From assembly GCA_020425125.1 (NCBI GenBank), contig JAGQRV010000029.1, positions 37,620 through 85,092 of the forward strand: a DNA stretch of 47,473 nucleotides, written 5' to 3'. The translations under genes were made by a program, and so were the position numbers. Positions 40,332 through 47,473 of the stretch are shown here, piece after piece. The notes under the pieces were generated by a model. It was given only the letters and a program-made list of their open reading frames with translations, was not told where the DNA came from and ran no database searches. Within the stretch, counting starts at the first letter, position 1. Each line of letters opens with the position of its first letter. Source of the stretch: Paracoccaceae bacterium (GTDB lineage Bacteria > Pseudomonadota > Alphaproteobacteria > Rhodobacterales > Rhodobacteraceae).

Positions 40332-41236
40332 TGGCGGGCGGCTTCACCCAGATCGACCTGACCCAGCTGCCGCCGCCCGACGTGGTCGAGGCGCTGGATT
40401 TCGAGACCATCCGGGCCGGGATGGTCGCCGACCTGACCGCGCGTGCCCCGGACCTGGCCGCGGTGCTGGCGCTGGAAAGCGAGCCGGCGGTCAAGATCCT
40501 GGAAGTCGCCGCCTACCGCGAGCTCTTGCTGCGCCAGCGGGTCAACGACGCCGCGCGGGCGGTGATGCTGGCCTCGGCCGTGGGCGCCGATCTCGACCAG
40601 CTCGGCGCGCTTTTCGGCGTCGTGCGGTTCGAGCTTGCCCCCGGCGATCCCGCCGCGGTGCCGCCGGTCGCCGCGGTGATGGAAAGCGACGGCGAGTTCC
40701 GCCGCCGCATCCAGCTGAGCCTCGAAGGTTTCTCGACCGCGGGCCCCGAAGGCGCCTACCTGTTTCACGCGCTCTCGGCCCATGCCGACGTGCTGGACGC
40801 GAGCGCGATCAGCCCGACCCCGGGCGACGTCGTGGTCTCGGTCCTGTCGCGAACCGGCGACGGCACCGCGAGCGACGCGGTGCTCGACGCGGTGCGGGAC
40901 GTGCTGACCGCCGAGGACGTGCGCCCGCTGACCGACGCGGTCACCGTGCAGTCGGCCGCGATCGTCGCCTACACGATTGAGGCGACGCTGCTGTTCCGGC
41001 CCGGTCCCGACCGCACCCTGGTGATGGCCGAGGCCCAGGCCGCGGCGCAGGCCTATGCCGACGCGCAGCACCTGCTTGGCCAGGACATCACGCTGTCGGG
41101 CATCTACGCGGCCTTGCACCGTCCCGGCGTCCACGGTGTCACCCTGACAAGCCCTGCGGCAGACATCGTGATCGATCCGACCGAGGCGCCGTTCGCCGCC
41201 CTGATCGACCTCTACGACGGGGGCGTGCATGGCTGA
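40331..41236 (+). CDS. Baseplate protein J (gp47 family)
   Basis: 301 aa. QIDLTQLPPPDVVEALDFET, AAYRELLLRQRVNDAARAVM, DSDGEFRRRIQL-type segment, SAHADVLDASAISPTPGDVV and RPGVHGVTLTSPAADIV are typical of baseplate J. Confidence 0.95.
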   Translation: MAGGFTQIDLTQLPPPDVVEALDFETIRAGMVADLTARAPDLAAVLALESEPAVKILEVAAYRELLLRQRVNDAARAVMLASAVGADLDQLGALFGVVRFELAPGDPAAVPPVAAVMESDGEFRRRIQLSLEGFSTAGPEGAYLFHALSAHADVLDASAISPTPGDVVVSVLSRTGDGTASDAVLDAVRDVLTAEDVRPLTDAVTVQSAAIVAYTIEATLLFRPGPDRTLVMAEAQAAAQAYADAQHLLGQDITLSGIYAALHRPGVHGVTLTSPAADIVIDPTEAPFAALIDLYDGGVHG

Positions 41237-41846
41237 GGACCACCTGCTGCCGCCGAACGCCACCGCCCAGGAGATCGCCTTCGCGCGGACGACGGCGCGG
41301 CTCTCGGATGTCGATGTGCCGCTCCGGGACCTCTGGAACCCCGAGACATGCCCGGCCGCGCTTCTGCCCTGGCTCGCCTGGGCGTTCTCGGTCGATGCCT
41401 GGCAACCCTACTGGAGCGAGGCGGCGAAGCGGGCGCGGATCGGCGAGGCGGTCGCGCGCCACCGCCGCAAGGGCACGGCGCGCGCCGTGCGCGAGGTCGT
41501 GGGGGCCTACGGCGCCTCGATCGCGCTGCGCGAATGGTGGGAGCTGAGCCCCCGCGGCACGCCGCACACCTTCCAGATCGTCCTGACCGTGGGCGACGGC
41601 GCCGATGCCTCGGCCGAGGTGCAGCAGGACATCATCGCCGAGGTCGGCCGGGTGAAGCCGGTCAGGAGCCATTTCACGCTGATCGCCGGGGCCTCGGCCG
41701 CGGGCGGCATCGGCGTCGCCGGCGCGGCGCGGGCCGGCCTCTTCCGCCGCCTGCGGCTCACCGAGGCGCCCTGGCGCGGGGCGCTCGGCCTTGCCGCCGC
41801 CGCACGTCCCGCCGCGTTCCGCCGTCTGTCCCTGTCCGAGGTCTGA
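41229..41846 (+). CDS. Tail protein I (P2 gpI-like)
   Basis: 205 aa. LRDLWNPETCPAALLPWLAW, AFSVDAWQPYWSEAAKR and HRRKGTARAVREVVGAYGAS are the P2 gpI signature. The C-terminus has two similar Ala/Arg-rich repeats ending FRRLRLTEA and FRRLSLSEV. Overlaps J by 8 bp. Confidence 0.94.
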   Translation: MAEDHLLPPNATAQEIAFARTTARLSDVDVPLRDLWNPETCPAALLPWLAWAFSVDAWQPYWSEAAKRARIGEAVARHRRKGTARAVREVVGAYGASIALREWWELSPRGTPHTFQIVLTVGDGADASAEVQQDIIAEVGRVKPVRSHFTLIAGASAAGGIGVAGAARAGLFRRLRLTEAPWRGALGLAAAARPAAFRRLSLSEV

Positions 41847-41847
41847 G

Positions 41848-42897
41848 ATGCCGTCCTTTCCCGTCACCATCACCGATGCCGGCCGCGCCGAGATCGTCAA
41901 CGCCAACAACACCGGAACCGGCCCGGTGCTGATCGCCGAGGTCGGGTTCGGCACCGGCGCCTACGCGCCCGACCCGGCGCAAACCGCGCTCGGCGCCGAG
42001 ACCAAGCGGCTCGGCACCGTCGCCGGGGTGATGGTCGCCGACGACACGATCCATGTCTCGGTCGTGGACGAAAGCGGCGACGCCTACGACATCGCCGAGT
42101 TCGGGCTCTACACCGACAACGGAACCCTCTTCGCGGTCTATTCGGACCCTTCGGGGACCTTCATGCAGAAGGCGGCGCAATCGGCGCTGCTGCTGGCGAT
42201 CGACATCCAGCTCGCCACGATCTCCGCCGCCTCGCTCAGCTTCGGGACGGCGAACTTCGCCAACCCGCCGGCCTCCGAGACGATCCAGGGCGTGATCGAG
42301 CTGGCCGACACGGCCGAGGCACGCGCCGGCACCGACGCGGTGCGGGCGATGACGCCGGCGACGGCGCGTGCCGCGATGGGCCGGTTCGGCCTCGGCGGCG
42401 CGGCCGAGGCGGTGCCGGGCGACGACGCCGATCAGCTGGCGCTTTCTGGGCTCTACACCGCGACCGGTGCCACCGCGGGCGCACCGGGGCCGGGCATCCT
42501 GAGCCATTTCGAGCGCGAGCTGGGCGTCGGCGCGGCGCAGCTCTGGTTCGACCACACCGCCAACGCGCAGCACCAGCGCAGCCGCGACGCCGCCGGCACC
42601 TGGTCGGCCTGGGCGGTCGTGGCGCTCGGGGCGGCGATGGACACGAGCTTCGCCGCGAACGGCTATGCGGTCCTGCCGAACGGGCTGATCGTGCAATGGG
42701 GTCTCGGCTCGGGCACCAGCGCGAACTTCCCGATCGCGTTCCCGAACGCACTTCTCTTCGCCTCGATCTCCGACGTCGGCTCCGGCCCGTCAGCCTATGC
42801 CTGGCTCAACGGGCAGTCGGATGCGACCCAGGTCACCGTCTCGGCCCCGGCGGGGCAGAGCACGCCGACCTGGACCTTCCTGGCGCTGGGGCATTGA
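41848..42897 (+). CDS. Tail fibre protein (H-like)
   Basis: 349 aa. N-terminal tail-collar fibre domain: ITDAGRAEIVNANNTGTGPV, VSVVDESGDAYDIAEFGLYT, LFAVYSDPSGTFMQKAA. A shaft with the ETIQGVIELADTAEARAGTD element, and a C-terminal receptor-binding fold NGLIVQWGLGSG. Mediates host recognition. Confidence 0.92.
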   Translation: MPSFPVTITDAGRAEIVNANNTGTGPVLIAEVGFGTGAYAPDPAQTALGAETKRLGTVAGVMVADDTIHVSVVDESGDAYDIAEFGLYTDNGTLFAVYSDPSGTFMQKAAQSALLLAIDIQLATISAASLSFGTANFANPPASETIQGVIELADTAEARAGTDAVRAMTPATARAAMGRFGLGGAAEAVPGDDADQLALSGLYTATGATAGAPGPGILSHFERELGVGAAQLWFDHTANAQHQRSRDAAGTWSAWAVVALGAAMDTSFAANGYAVLPNGLIVQWGLGSGTSANFPIAFPNALLFASISDVGSGPSAYAWLNGQSDATQVTVSAPAGQSTPTWTFLALGH

Positions 42898-42899
42898 CG

Positions 42900-43427
42900 A
42901 TGATCGTCTGGTCTCCCTCGGCGCGGGCCTTCTACGACACCCGCCTCGGTGCGGCGCCGGGCGACGCCGTGCCGGTCAGCCGGGCCGAACACGGCGCGCT
43001 GCTGGCGGGCCAGGGCGCGGGCAAGCGGATCGTCGCGGGCCCGAACGGCCGGCCGGAACTGGCCGATCCGCCGCAGGCGGCGCCGAGCGTGGCCGATGCC
43101 GAAGCCGAGCGCGACCGCCGCATCGCCGCCGGGACCCGGATCGACGTCGCCGGCGCCGGCACGATCCCGGTTACCGGGCGGCCCCAGGACATCGCCAAGC
43201 TGACCGGGCTCGGCCTGCGGGCGCTTGCCCGCCTGGTGGCGAACGACGCGACGCCGCTCAGCTACCACGATGCCGCCGGAACCCTGCACGCCCTGAGCCC
43301 GGCGCAGATGCTCGACCTGGTCGAGCGCGGCGCGCGCTGGGTCGAGGCCTGCCACGCGGTGGTCTGGGCCTGGGCCGCCGGCGCCGGCGTGCCGGCGAAC
43401 TTCACCAACAACGCGCATTGGCCGTGA
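42900..43427 (+). CDS. Tail fibre assembly-like protein (DUF4376-type)
   Basis: 175 aa. IVWSPSARAFYDTRLGAAPG, DAVPVSRAEHGALLAGQGAG, AEAERDRRIAAGTRIDV and a C-terminal CHAVVWAWAAGAGVPANF. Stands where P2 has G, the fibre chaperone; the DUF4376-like half fits fibre-linked proteins. Confidence 0.78.
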   Translation: MIVWSPSARAFYDTRLGAAPGDAVPVSRAEHGALLAGQGAGKRIVAGPNGRPELADPPQAAPSVADAEAERDRRIAAGTRIDVAGAGTIPVTGRPQDIAKLTGLGLRALARLVANDATPLSYHDAAGTLHALSPAQMLDLVERGARWVEACHAVVWAWAAGAGVPANFTNNAHWP

Positions 43428-43448
43428 GGCCGCAGAAGGAGACCAGCC

Positions 43449-44957
43449 ATGTTTCTACACGGCGTTGAAACCCTCGAGCAGGATGGCGGGCTGCGCCCGA
43501 TCGCGCTGCTCGACGCCTCGACCATCGGGCTGATCGGCACCGCGCCCGGCGCCGCCGCCGCCAGTGCGGCAAGCCTGTCGCTGGGATCGGCCGCCGCCAA
43601 CACCGCGATCGCGCTGACCGCGATCGCCACGGGCACCTCGGGCAATGCGATCACGCTTGCGCTCGTCGATCCCGGCGCCGTGACCTCGGCGCTGGCCGTC
43701 AGCACCGCCGGCACCGCGATCACCGTGAGCCTCGCCACCGATGCCGCCGGGCTGGTCATCTCGACCGCGAGCGAGGTGATCGCGGCGCTCGGCGCCGATG
43801 CCGGGGCCGTGGCCCTGGTCACCGCAACGGACGGGGCCGGCAGCGACGGTTCGGGCATCGTAAAGAGGACGCTGGCGCCGCAGGCCCTCACCGGCGGCGC
43901 CGCCGAGCCCTTCCCGCTCGACACGCCGGTGCTGATCGCCGGCAGCCGCACCGAGGCGGCGGGGCTGGGCGCGACCGGCACCCTCCCCGCAGCCATCGAC
44001 GCGATCTTCGACCAAGCCGGCGCGCGGATCGTGGTGGTCCGGGTCGCGGAAGGCGCGGACGCCGCCGGGACACTCGCCAACGTGATCGGCGGCATCGACG
44101 GGTCGGGGAACAATACAGGGCTGCAGGCCTTCCTCGACGCCCGCGCCAAGGTGAAGGTCCGGCCGCGCATCCTGATCGCGCCGGGCTTCAGCGAGAACGT
44201 GGCGGTGGTCGCCGACCTGATCGGCATCGCCGACCGGCTGCGCGCGGTGGTGATCGCGGACGGCCCGAACACGACCGACGCCGAGGCGATCACGTTCCGC
44301 GAGAACTTCGGCTCGCAGCGGGTGATGGTGGTCGATCCCTGGGTGCGCGTCTTCGACACACTCACCCAGACCGAGACCGACCAGCCGCCCTCGGCCCGCG
44401 CCGCCGGGGTGATCGTGCGCACCGACCACGAGAAGGGCTTCTGGTGGTCGCCGTCGAACAAGGTGATCAGCGGCATCACCGGCACCAGCCGCGCGGTCAG
44501 CTTCGCCCTGAGCGATCCGCTGAGCCGGGCGAACCTTTTGAACGAGAACGAGGTCACCACCATCGTCCAGCAGGACGGCTGGCGGCTCTGGGGCAACCGG
44601 TCGACCACCGCCGATCCGCTCTGGGCGTTCCTCGCCGTCCGCCGCACCGCCGACGTGATCGAGGACAGCATCGAGGCGGCGCAGCTCTGGGCGATGGACC
44701 GGCCGTTCTCGGGGCAGCTGCTGAAGGACATCCGCGACAGCGTGCAGGAGTTCCTGCGCGGGATGGTCGCCCGGGGCGCGATCCTGGGCGGGCGGGTCTG
44801 GCTCGACCCCGAGCTCAACACCCAGGTCACGATGAAGGCCGGGCAGCTCTTCGTGAACTACGACTTCGAGCCGCCCGCGCCGCTCGAGCGGCTCACCTTC
44901 AACGCCTACCGCAACGGCGACTACTACAGCGACCTGATCGCCCAGGCCGCGGCTTGA
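43449..44957 (+). CDS. Contractile tail sheath protein (FI / Mu gpL)
   Basis: 502 aa. GVETLEQDGGLRPIALLDAS, DNTGLQAFLDA-type segment, RPRILIAPGFSENVAVVADL, AITFRENFGSQRVMVVDPWV, GVIVRTDHEKGFWWSPSNKV and IRDSVQEFLRGMVARGAILG define the sheath family. AGAAGGAG before the ATG. Confidence 0.96.
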   Translation: MFLHGVETLEQDGGLRPIALLDASTIGLIGTAPGAAAASAASLSLGSAAANTAIALTAIATGTSGNAITLALVDPGAVTSALAVSTAGTAITVSLATDAAGLVISTASEVIAALGADAGAVALVTATDGAGSDGSGIVKRTLAPQALTGGAAEPFPLDTPVLIAGSRTEAAGLGATGTLPAAIDAIFDQAGARIVVVRVAEGADAAGTLANVIGGIDGSGNNTGLQAFLDARAKVKVRPRILIAPGFSENVAVVADLIGIADRLRAVVIADGPNTTDAEAITFRENFGSQRVMVVDPWVRVFDTLTQTETDQPPSARAAGVIVRTDHEKGFWWSPSNKVISGITGTSRAVSFALSDPLSRANLLNENEVTTIVQQDGWRLWGNRSTTADPLWAFLAVRRTADVIEDSIEAAQLWAMDRPFSGQLLKDIRDSVQEFLRGMVARGAILGGRVWLDPELNTQVTMKAGQLFVNYDFEPPAPLERLTFNAYRNGDYYSDLIAQAAA

Positions 44958-44967
44958 GGAGAGACAC

Positions 44968-45465
44968 ATGAGTTATCCCCGCACGATCCGCGGCTTCAAC
45001 GCCTTCATCGACGGCATCGGCTATTTCGGCCGGGTCACCGAGGCCAAGCTGCCGATGCTGACGCTCCAGACCGAGGAGCATCGCGGCGCCGGCATGGACC
45101 AGCCCATCGCCATCGACATGGGCATGGAGCGGATGACGACCGAGGTGGTCTTCGCCGAATGGGCGCCCGAGCTGATGATGCATTTCGGGACGCGCAAGCG
45201 CCTGGTCCTGCGCCCCGGCGCGATGGGCGAGGACAGCTTCGCGGCCGACACGATCATCGCCACGATCGGCGCGCGCTGGACCGGGGTCGAGCCCGGCCAG
45301 TTAAAGCAGGGCTCGACCAGCGTGCTGACGCTGAAGGCCTCGGCCGACTACTTCCGGCTCGAGCACAACGGCACCGAGATCTGCGAGATCGACGTCGAGA
45401 ACGGCAAGCGCGTGATCGGCGGCGAGGACCAGCTCGCCAGCCTGCGTGCGGCGATGGGGCTCTGA
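44968..45465 (+). CDS. Major tail tube protein (FII / Mu gpM)
   Basis: 165 aa. RTIRGFNAFIDGIGYFGRVT, EAKLPMLTLQTEEHRGAGMD, FGTRKRLVLRPGAMGED and CEIDVENGKRVIGGEDQLAS are the P2 FII-type tube signature. Confidence 0.95.
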   Translation: MSYPRTIRGFNAFIDGIGYFGRVTEAKLPMLTLQTEEHRGAGMDQPIAIDMGMERMTTEVVFAEWAPELMMHFGTRKRLVLRPGAMGEDSFAADTIIATIGARWTGVEPGQLKQGSTSVLTLKASADYFRLEHNGTEICEIDVENGKRVIGGEDQLASLRAAMGL

Positions 45466-45466
45466 G

Positions 45467-45754
45467 ATGGCGCAGGTTCTTCTCAGCCGCCCGATCCTGC
45501 GCGGCAAGACCGAAATCGCCGCGCTTACCCTGCGCGAGCCCGGCGCCGGCGAGATGCGCGGGCTCAAGCTCTTCGACATCCTGCAGATGGATGTCTCGGC
45601 GCTGATCCGGCTGATCCCGCGCATCTCCGATCCCGGCCTGAGCGAGGCCGAGGTGGCGGGCCTCGGCCCCGCCGACATCGCGAAGCTCGGCGTGGCGGTG
45701 GTGGGTTTTTTCGACGGGGCGGCGCTGACGGGCCCCGATACCCCGACGACGTAG
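45467..45754 (+). CDS. Tail assembly chaperone E (short, zero-frame product)
   Basis: 95 aa. Matches the P2 gpE/Mu gp41 class: LRGKTEIAALTLREPGAGEM, RGLKLFDILQMDVSALIRLI and ISDPGLSEAEVAGLGPADIA. Near its 3' end it holds the slippery T TTT TTC (45706-45712), allowing a minority of ribosomes to shift to E'. Confidence 0.92.
   Translation: MAQVLLSRPILRGKTEIAALTLREPGAGEMRGLKLFDILQMDVSALIRLIPRISDPGLSEAEVAGLGPADIAKLGVAVVGFFDGAALTGPDTPTT
45706..45712 (+). promoter_or_regulatory. Programmed -1 frameshift site T TTT TTC
   Basis: In the zero frame the codons are GGT TTT TTC. Both tRNAs can re-pair one base back (TTT, TTT), then CGA CGG in the -1 frame stays open to the TGA at 45889-45891. This conforms to X XXY YYZ and the conserved tail-chaperone frameshift. 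Confidence 0.85.
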
Positions 45755-45891
45755 AGGACGCGATGGCCGACATCGCCCAGGTCTTCGGCTTCGGACATGC
45801 CGACATGTGCCGGATGGCGCTTGACGAGCTGGCCCGCTGGCAGGACCGGGCGCATGCGGCCGTCGCGACGATGCGGGACCGGTCGTCATGA
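45712..45891 (+). CDS. Tail assembly chaperone extension E' (-1 frame)
   Basis: Read after the shift at 45706-45712: a short linker, then MADIAQVFGFGHADMCRMAL and DELARWQDRAHAA, the gpE'-type motif (DIA.vF.w....m..l.l.EL..W...A). The fusion E-E' has about 141 aa. An ATG at 45763 in this frame may also give a 42-aa product. E-E' binds the tape measure during tail assembly. Confidence 0.85.
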   Translation, partial: RRGGADGPRYPDDVEDAMADIAQVFGFGHADMCRMALDELARWQDRAHAAVATMRDRSS

Positions 45892-47473
45892 GCGACCTGA
45901 ACGTCGCCCTCGTCCTGCGCCTGATCGACCGGGTCACCGGCCCGTCGAAGCGCGTGCTCGCCGCGATGCGCGACGTCGGCGGCGCGGTCGACGGGACCGG
46001 GCAGGGGATGATCGCGCGCGGCCGGCAGATCACCGAGATGGTGGAGCTGCAGCGCCAGAAGCTCGGCCAGAGCGCGGTCGCGACCGCGGCCTGGGCGGGC
46101 GGCGCCGGCTTCGCCTTCAAGACGCTCTTTCTCGACACCGCGGCCGAGTTCGAACGCTACCGCACCGTCCTCGAGACGGTCGCGGGCAGCGCCGGGAAGG
46201 CGGCGGCGTCGATGACCTGGGTGTCCGACTTCGCCGCGAAGACGCCCTACGACCTGGCCTCGGTGACCGAAGCCTTCGTCCAGCTGCGCTCCTACGGGCT
46301 CGACCCGACGAGCGGACTGATGGCGACGCTGGGCGACACCGCGGCGGCGATGGGCAAGCCGGTCATGCAGGCGGTCGAGGCGATCGCCGACGCGGTGACC
46401 GGAGAGAACGAGCGCCTGAAGGAGTTCGGCATCACCGCGGCGATCGAGGGCACGCAGGTCATCTACAGCTACACCAACAAGGCCGGCGAGCAGATGACCG
46501 CCGCAGTCGACAAGTCGAACCGCGCCCAGATCCAGAGCACGCTGCAGGCGATCTGGAACGAGAAGTACGGCGGCGCGATGGAGAAGCTGTCCACGACCTG
46601 GGACGGCATGATCTCGAACCTCGGCGACCAGTGGACCCGCTTCGCGACGATGGTCATGGAGGCCGGCGTCTTCGAGGCGCTGAAGGGGCAGCTCGCCGGC
46701 CTTCTCGACCAGGTCAACGCCGCCGCGGCAGACGGCAGCCTGCAAGAATGGGCGCAGGGCATCGCCGACGCCATGCTCCAGTTCGGATCTGCGCTCGGCC
46801 TGGTCGGGCGCGGCCTGATCGCGGTCGCCCAGGCCGTCGCGCCCCTGCTCCAGCCGATGCGCGACTGGGCCGCGGCCAACCCCGCGCTGGCGGCGAGCCT
46901 CGGCCAGATCGCGGCCTACCTGCTGGCCGCCCGGGTCGGGATGCTGGCCTTCCGGCTTGCCGCGATCGGCCTCCTGCAGCCTCTCGGGGCGGTCCTGCGG
47001 ATCGGCGGACTGCTGCTGCGCGCCTTCGGCCTGATCGCGACGCTCAGCCCGTTCACCGCGCTGATCGCGGGTGCGGCGGCGCTGGCCTACGCGATCTACG
47101 AGAACTGGGACAATATCGGCGCCTATTTCCGCGACAAGTGCGCGGCCGTGGCGGCGGCCTTTGCCGAGGGCTGGACCAACGGCGTCGTCGCGCTGATCGC
47201 CGAATTCAACCCGGTCACGTTGGTCTCCGAGGCGATGGCGGGGCTCGGCGCCTACCTGGCCGAAAAGCTCGCCGAGCTGGCGCAGACGATCCACCAGGCC
47301 CTGTCGGGGATCGATCTCTACGATGCCGGGATCGCGATGATCGCCTCGCTCTGGGAAGGCGCCAAGGGGATGGTCGCACAGATGGTCGCCGACCTGAGGG
47401 CGAAGATCGCGTCGATCCTGCCCGACTGGGCGCTGCGGTTCCTGCCCGGCGCGGGCGAGGCCCCGGCCGCCGA
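45888..47473 (+). CDS. Tape measure protein (3' end outside window)
   Basis: 528 residues visible, open at the right edge. ATGA-coupled to E'. LNVALVLRLIDRVTGPSKRV, TAAEFERYRTVLETVAGSAG, AAKTPYDLASVTEAFVQLRS and MATLGDTAAAMGKPVMQAVE are the tape measure N-terminal domain; hydrophobic helices (about 340-400, AYLLAARVGMLAFRLAAIGL, FTALIAGAAALAYAIYENWD) follow. It sets tail length and later acts in the inner membrane. Confidence 0.94.
   Translation, partial: MSDLNVALVLRLIDRVTGPSKRVLAAMRDVGGAVDGTGQGMIARGRQITEMVELQRQKLGQSAVATAAWAGGAGFAFKTLFLDTAAEFERYRTVLETVAGSAGKAAASMTWVSDFAAKTPYDLASVTEAFVQLRSYGLDPTSGLMATLGDTAAAMGKPVMQAVEAIADAVTGENERLKEFGITAAIEGTQVIYSYTNKAGEQMTAAVDKSNRAQIQSTLQAIWNEKYGGAMEKLSTTWDGMISNLGDQWTRFATMVMEAGVFEALKGQLAGLLDQVNAAAADGSLQEWAQGIADAMLQFGSALGLVGRGLIAVAQAVAPLLQPMRDWAAANPALAASLGQIAAYLLAARVGMLAFRLAAIGLLQPLGAVLRIGGLLLRAFGLIATLSPFTALIAGAAALAYAIYENWDNIGAYFRDKCAAVAAAFAEGWTNGVVALIAEFNPVTLVSEAMAGLGAYLAEKLAELAQTIHQALSGIDLYDAGIAMIASLWEGAKGMVAQMVADLRAKIASILPDWALRFLPGAGEAPAA

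Noticed and set aside
45564-47294. 576-aa minus-strand open frame
   Set aside because: Antisense of the tape measure gene.
1-47473. CRISPR arrays, rRNA or tRNA genes
   Set aside because: No regular spaced repeats of 25-40 bp and no cloverleaf- or rRNA-like sequence noticed on reading; a covariance-model scan would settle it.

Overview
The window is high-GC DNA with the codon habits and gene families of an alphaproteobacterium, most likely Rhodobacterales (Paracoccus/Rhodobacter relatives). Signs are the class III alcohol dehydrogenase beside an FlhS/FlhR-like two-component cluster and the RcapMu-like flavour of the prophage. This assignment rests on families recognised by eye; no search was run.

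Region 1 (1-8.6 kb) is chromosomal and looks like a C1/formaldehyde or alcohol-oxidation control locus. It holds glutathione-dependent formaldehyde dehydrogenase (cut by the window start), three exported proteins of unknown function, a hybrid sensor kinase, a FIST sensory protein and two NarL/LuxR response regulators. Regulator 1, FIST and kinase form one tight leftward operon (6389-7090 to 2946-5186). The FIST frame has no ATG, GTG or TTG start that includes its conserved N-terminus. A decayed third regulator lies between the two intact ones.

Region 2 (8.6-17.2 kb) is a patchwork. A degraded IS3-family element abuts a very large SGNH-hydrolase/LamG-like protein whose 5' end it seems to have removed. 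Small conserved proteins, strong stem-loops, an XRE regulator with an ImmA/IrrE protease, and about 1.2 kb without a convincing gene follow. Base composition is visibly lower in GC from about 15.0 to 17.7 kb.

Region 3 (about 17.2 kb to the right edge) is a Mu-like transposable prophage that looks intact as far as the window shows. It starts with a leftward S24-type repressor, with an unknown gene behind it, and an operator region with repeated dyads. A rightward early operon follows: two small paralogue-like proteins, small membrane and zinc-ribbon proteins, a ParB-like protein, MuA transposase, MuB ATPase, DUF3164, GemA and a Mor/C-like activator. A leftward two-gene cassette (proline-rich peptide plus SLATT-like two-TM protein) with its own sigma70-like promoter is embedded in the early region. 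The late genes follow: DUF2730, wHTH, small terminase, DNA methyltransferase, large terminase, GH108 endolysin, portal, minor head protein with a C-terminal nuclease-like domain, protease/scaffold and major head protein. The tail genes are in the order of phage P2 (V-W-J-I-H-G-sheath-tube-E/E'-T) rather than of Mu. The tape measure gene runs off the right edge.

The genes connect as follows. The repressor holds the early promoter off. MuA/MuB transpose the genome. The Mor-like protein is the only visible late activator, and a 20-bp dyad shared 19/20 upstream of both late blocks (28288 and 35585) is its best candidate target, matching the positions of Mu Plys and PI. The embedded leftward cassette and the repressor-linked gene are the best candidates for functions expressed in the lysogen, such as immunity, exclusion or defence.
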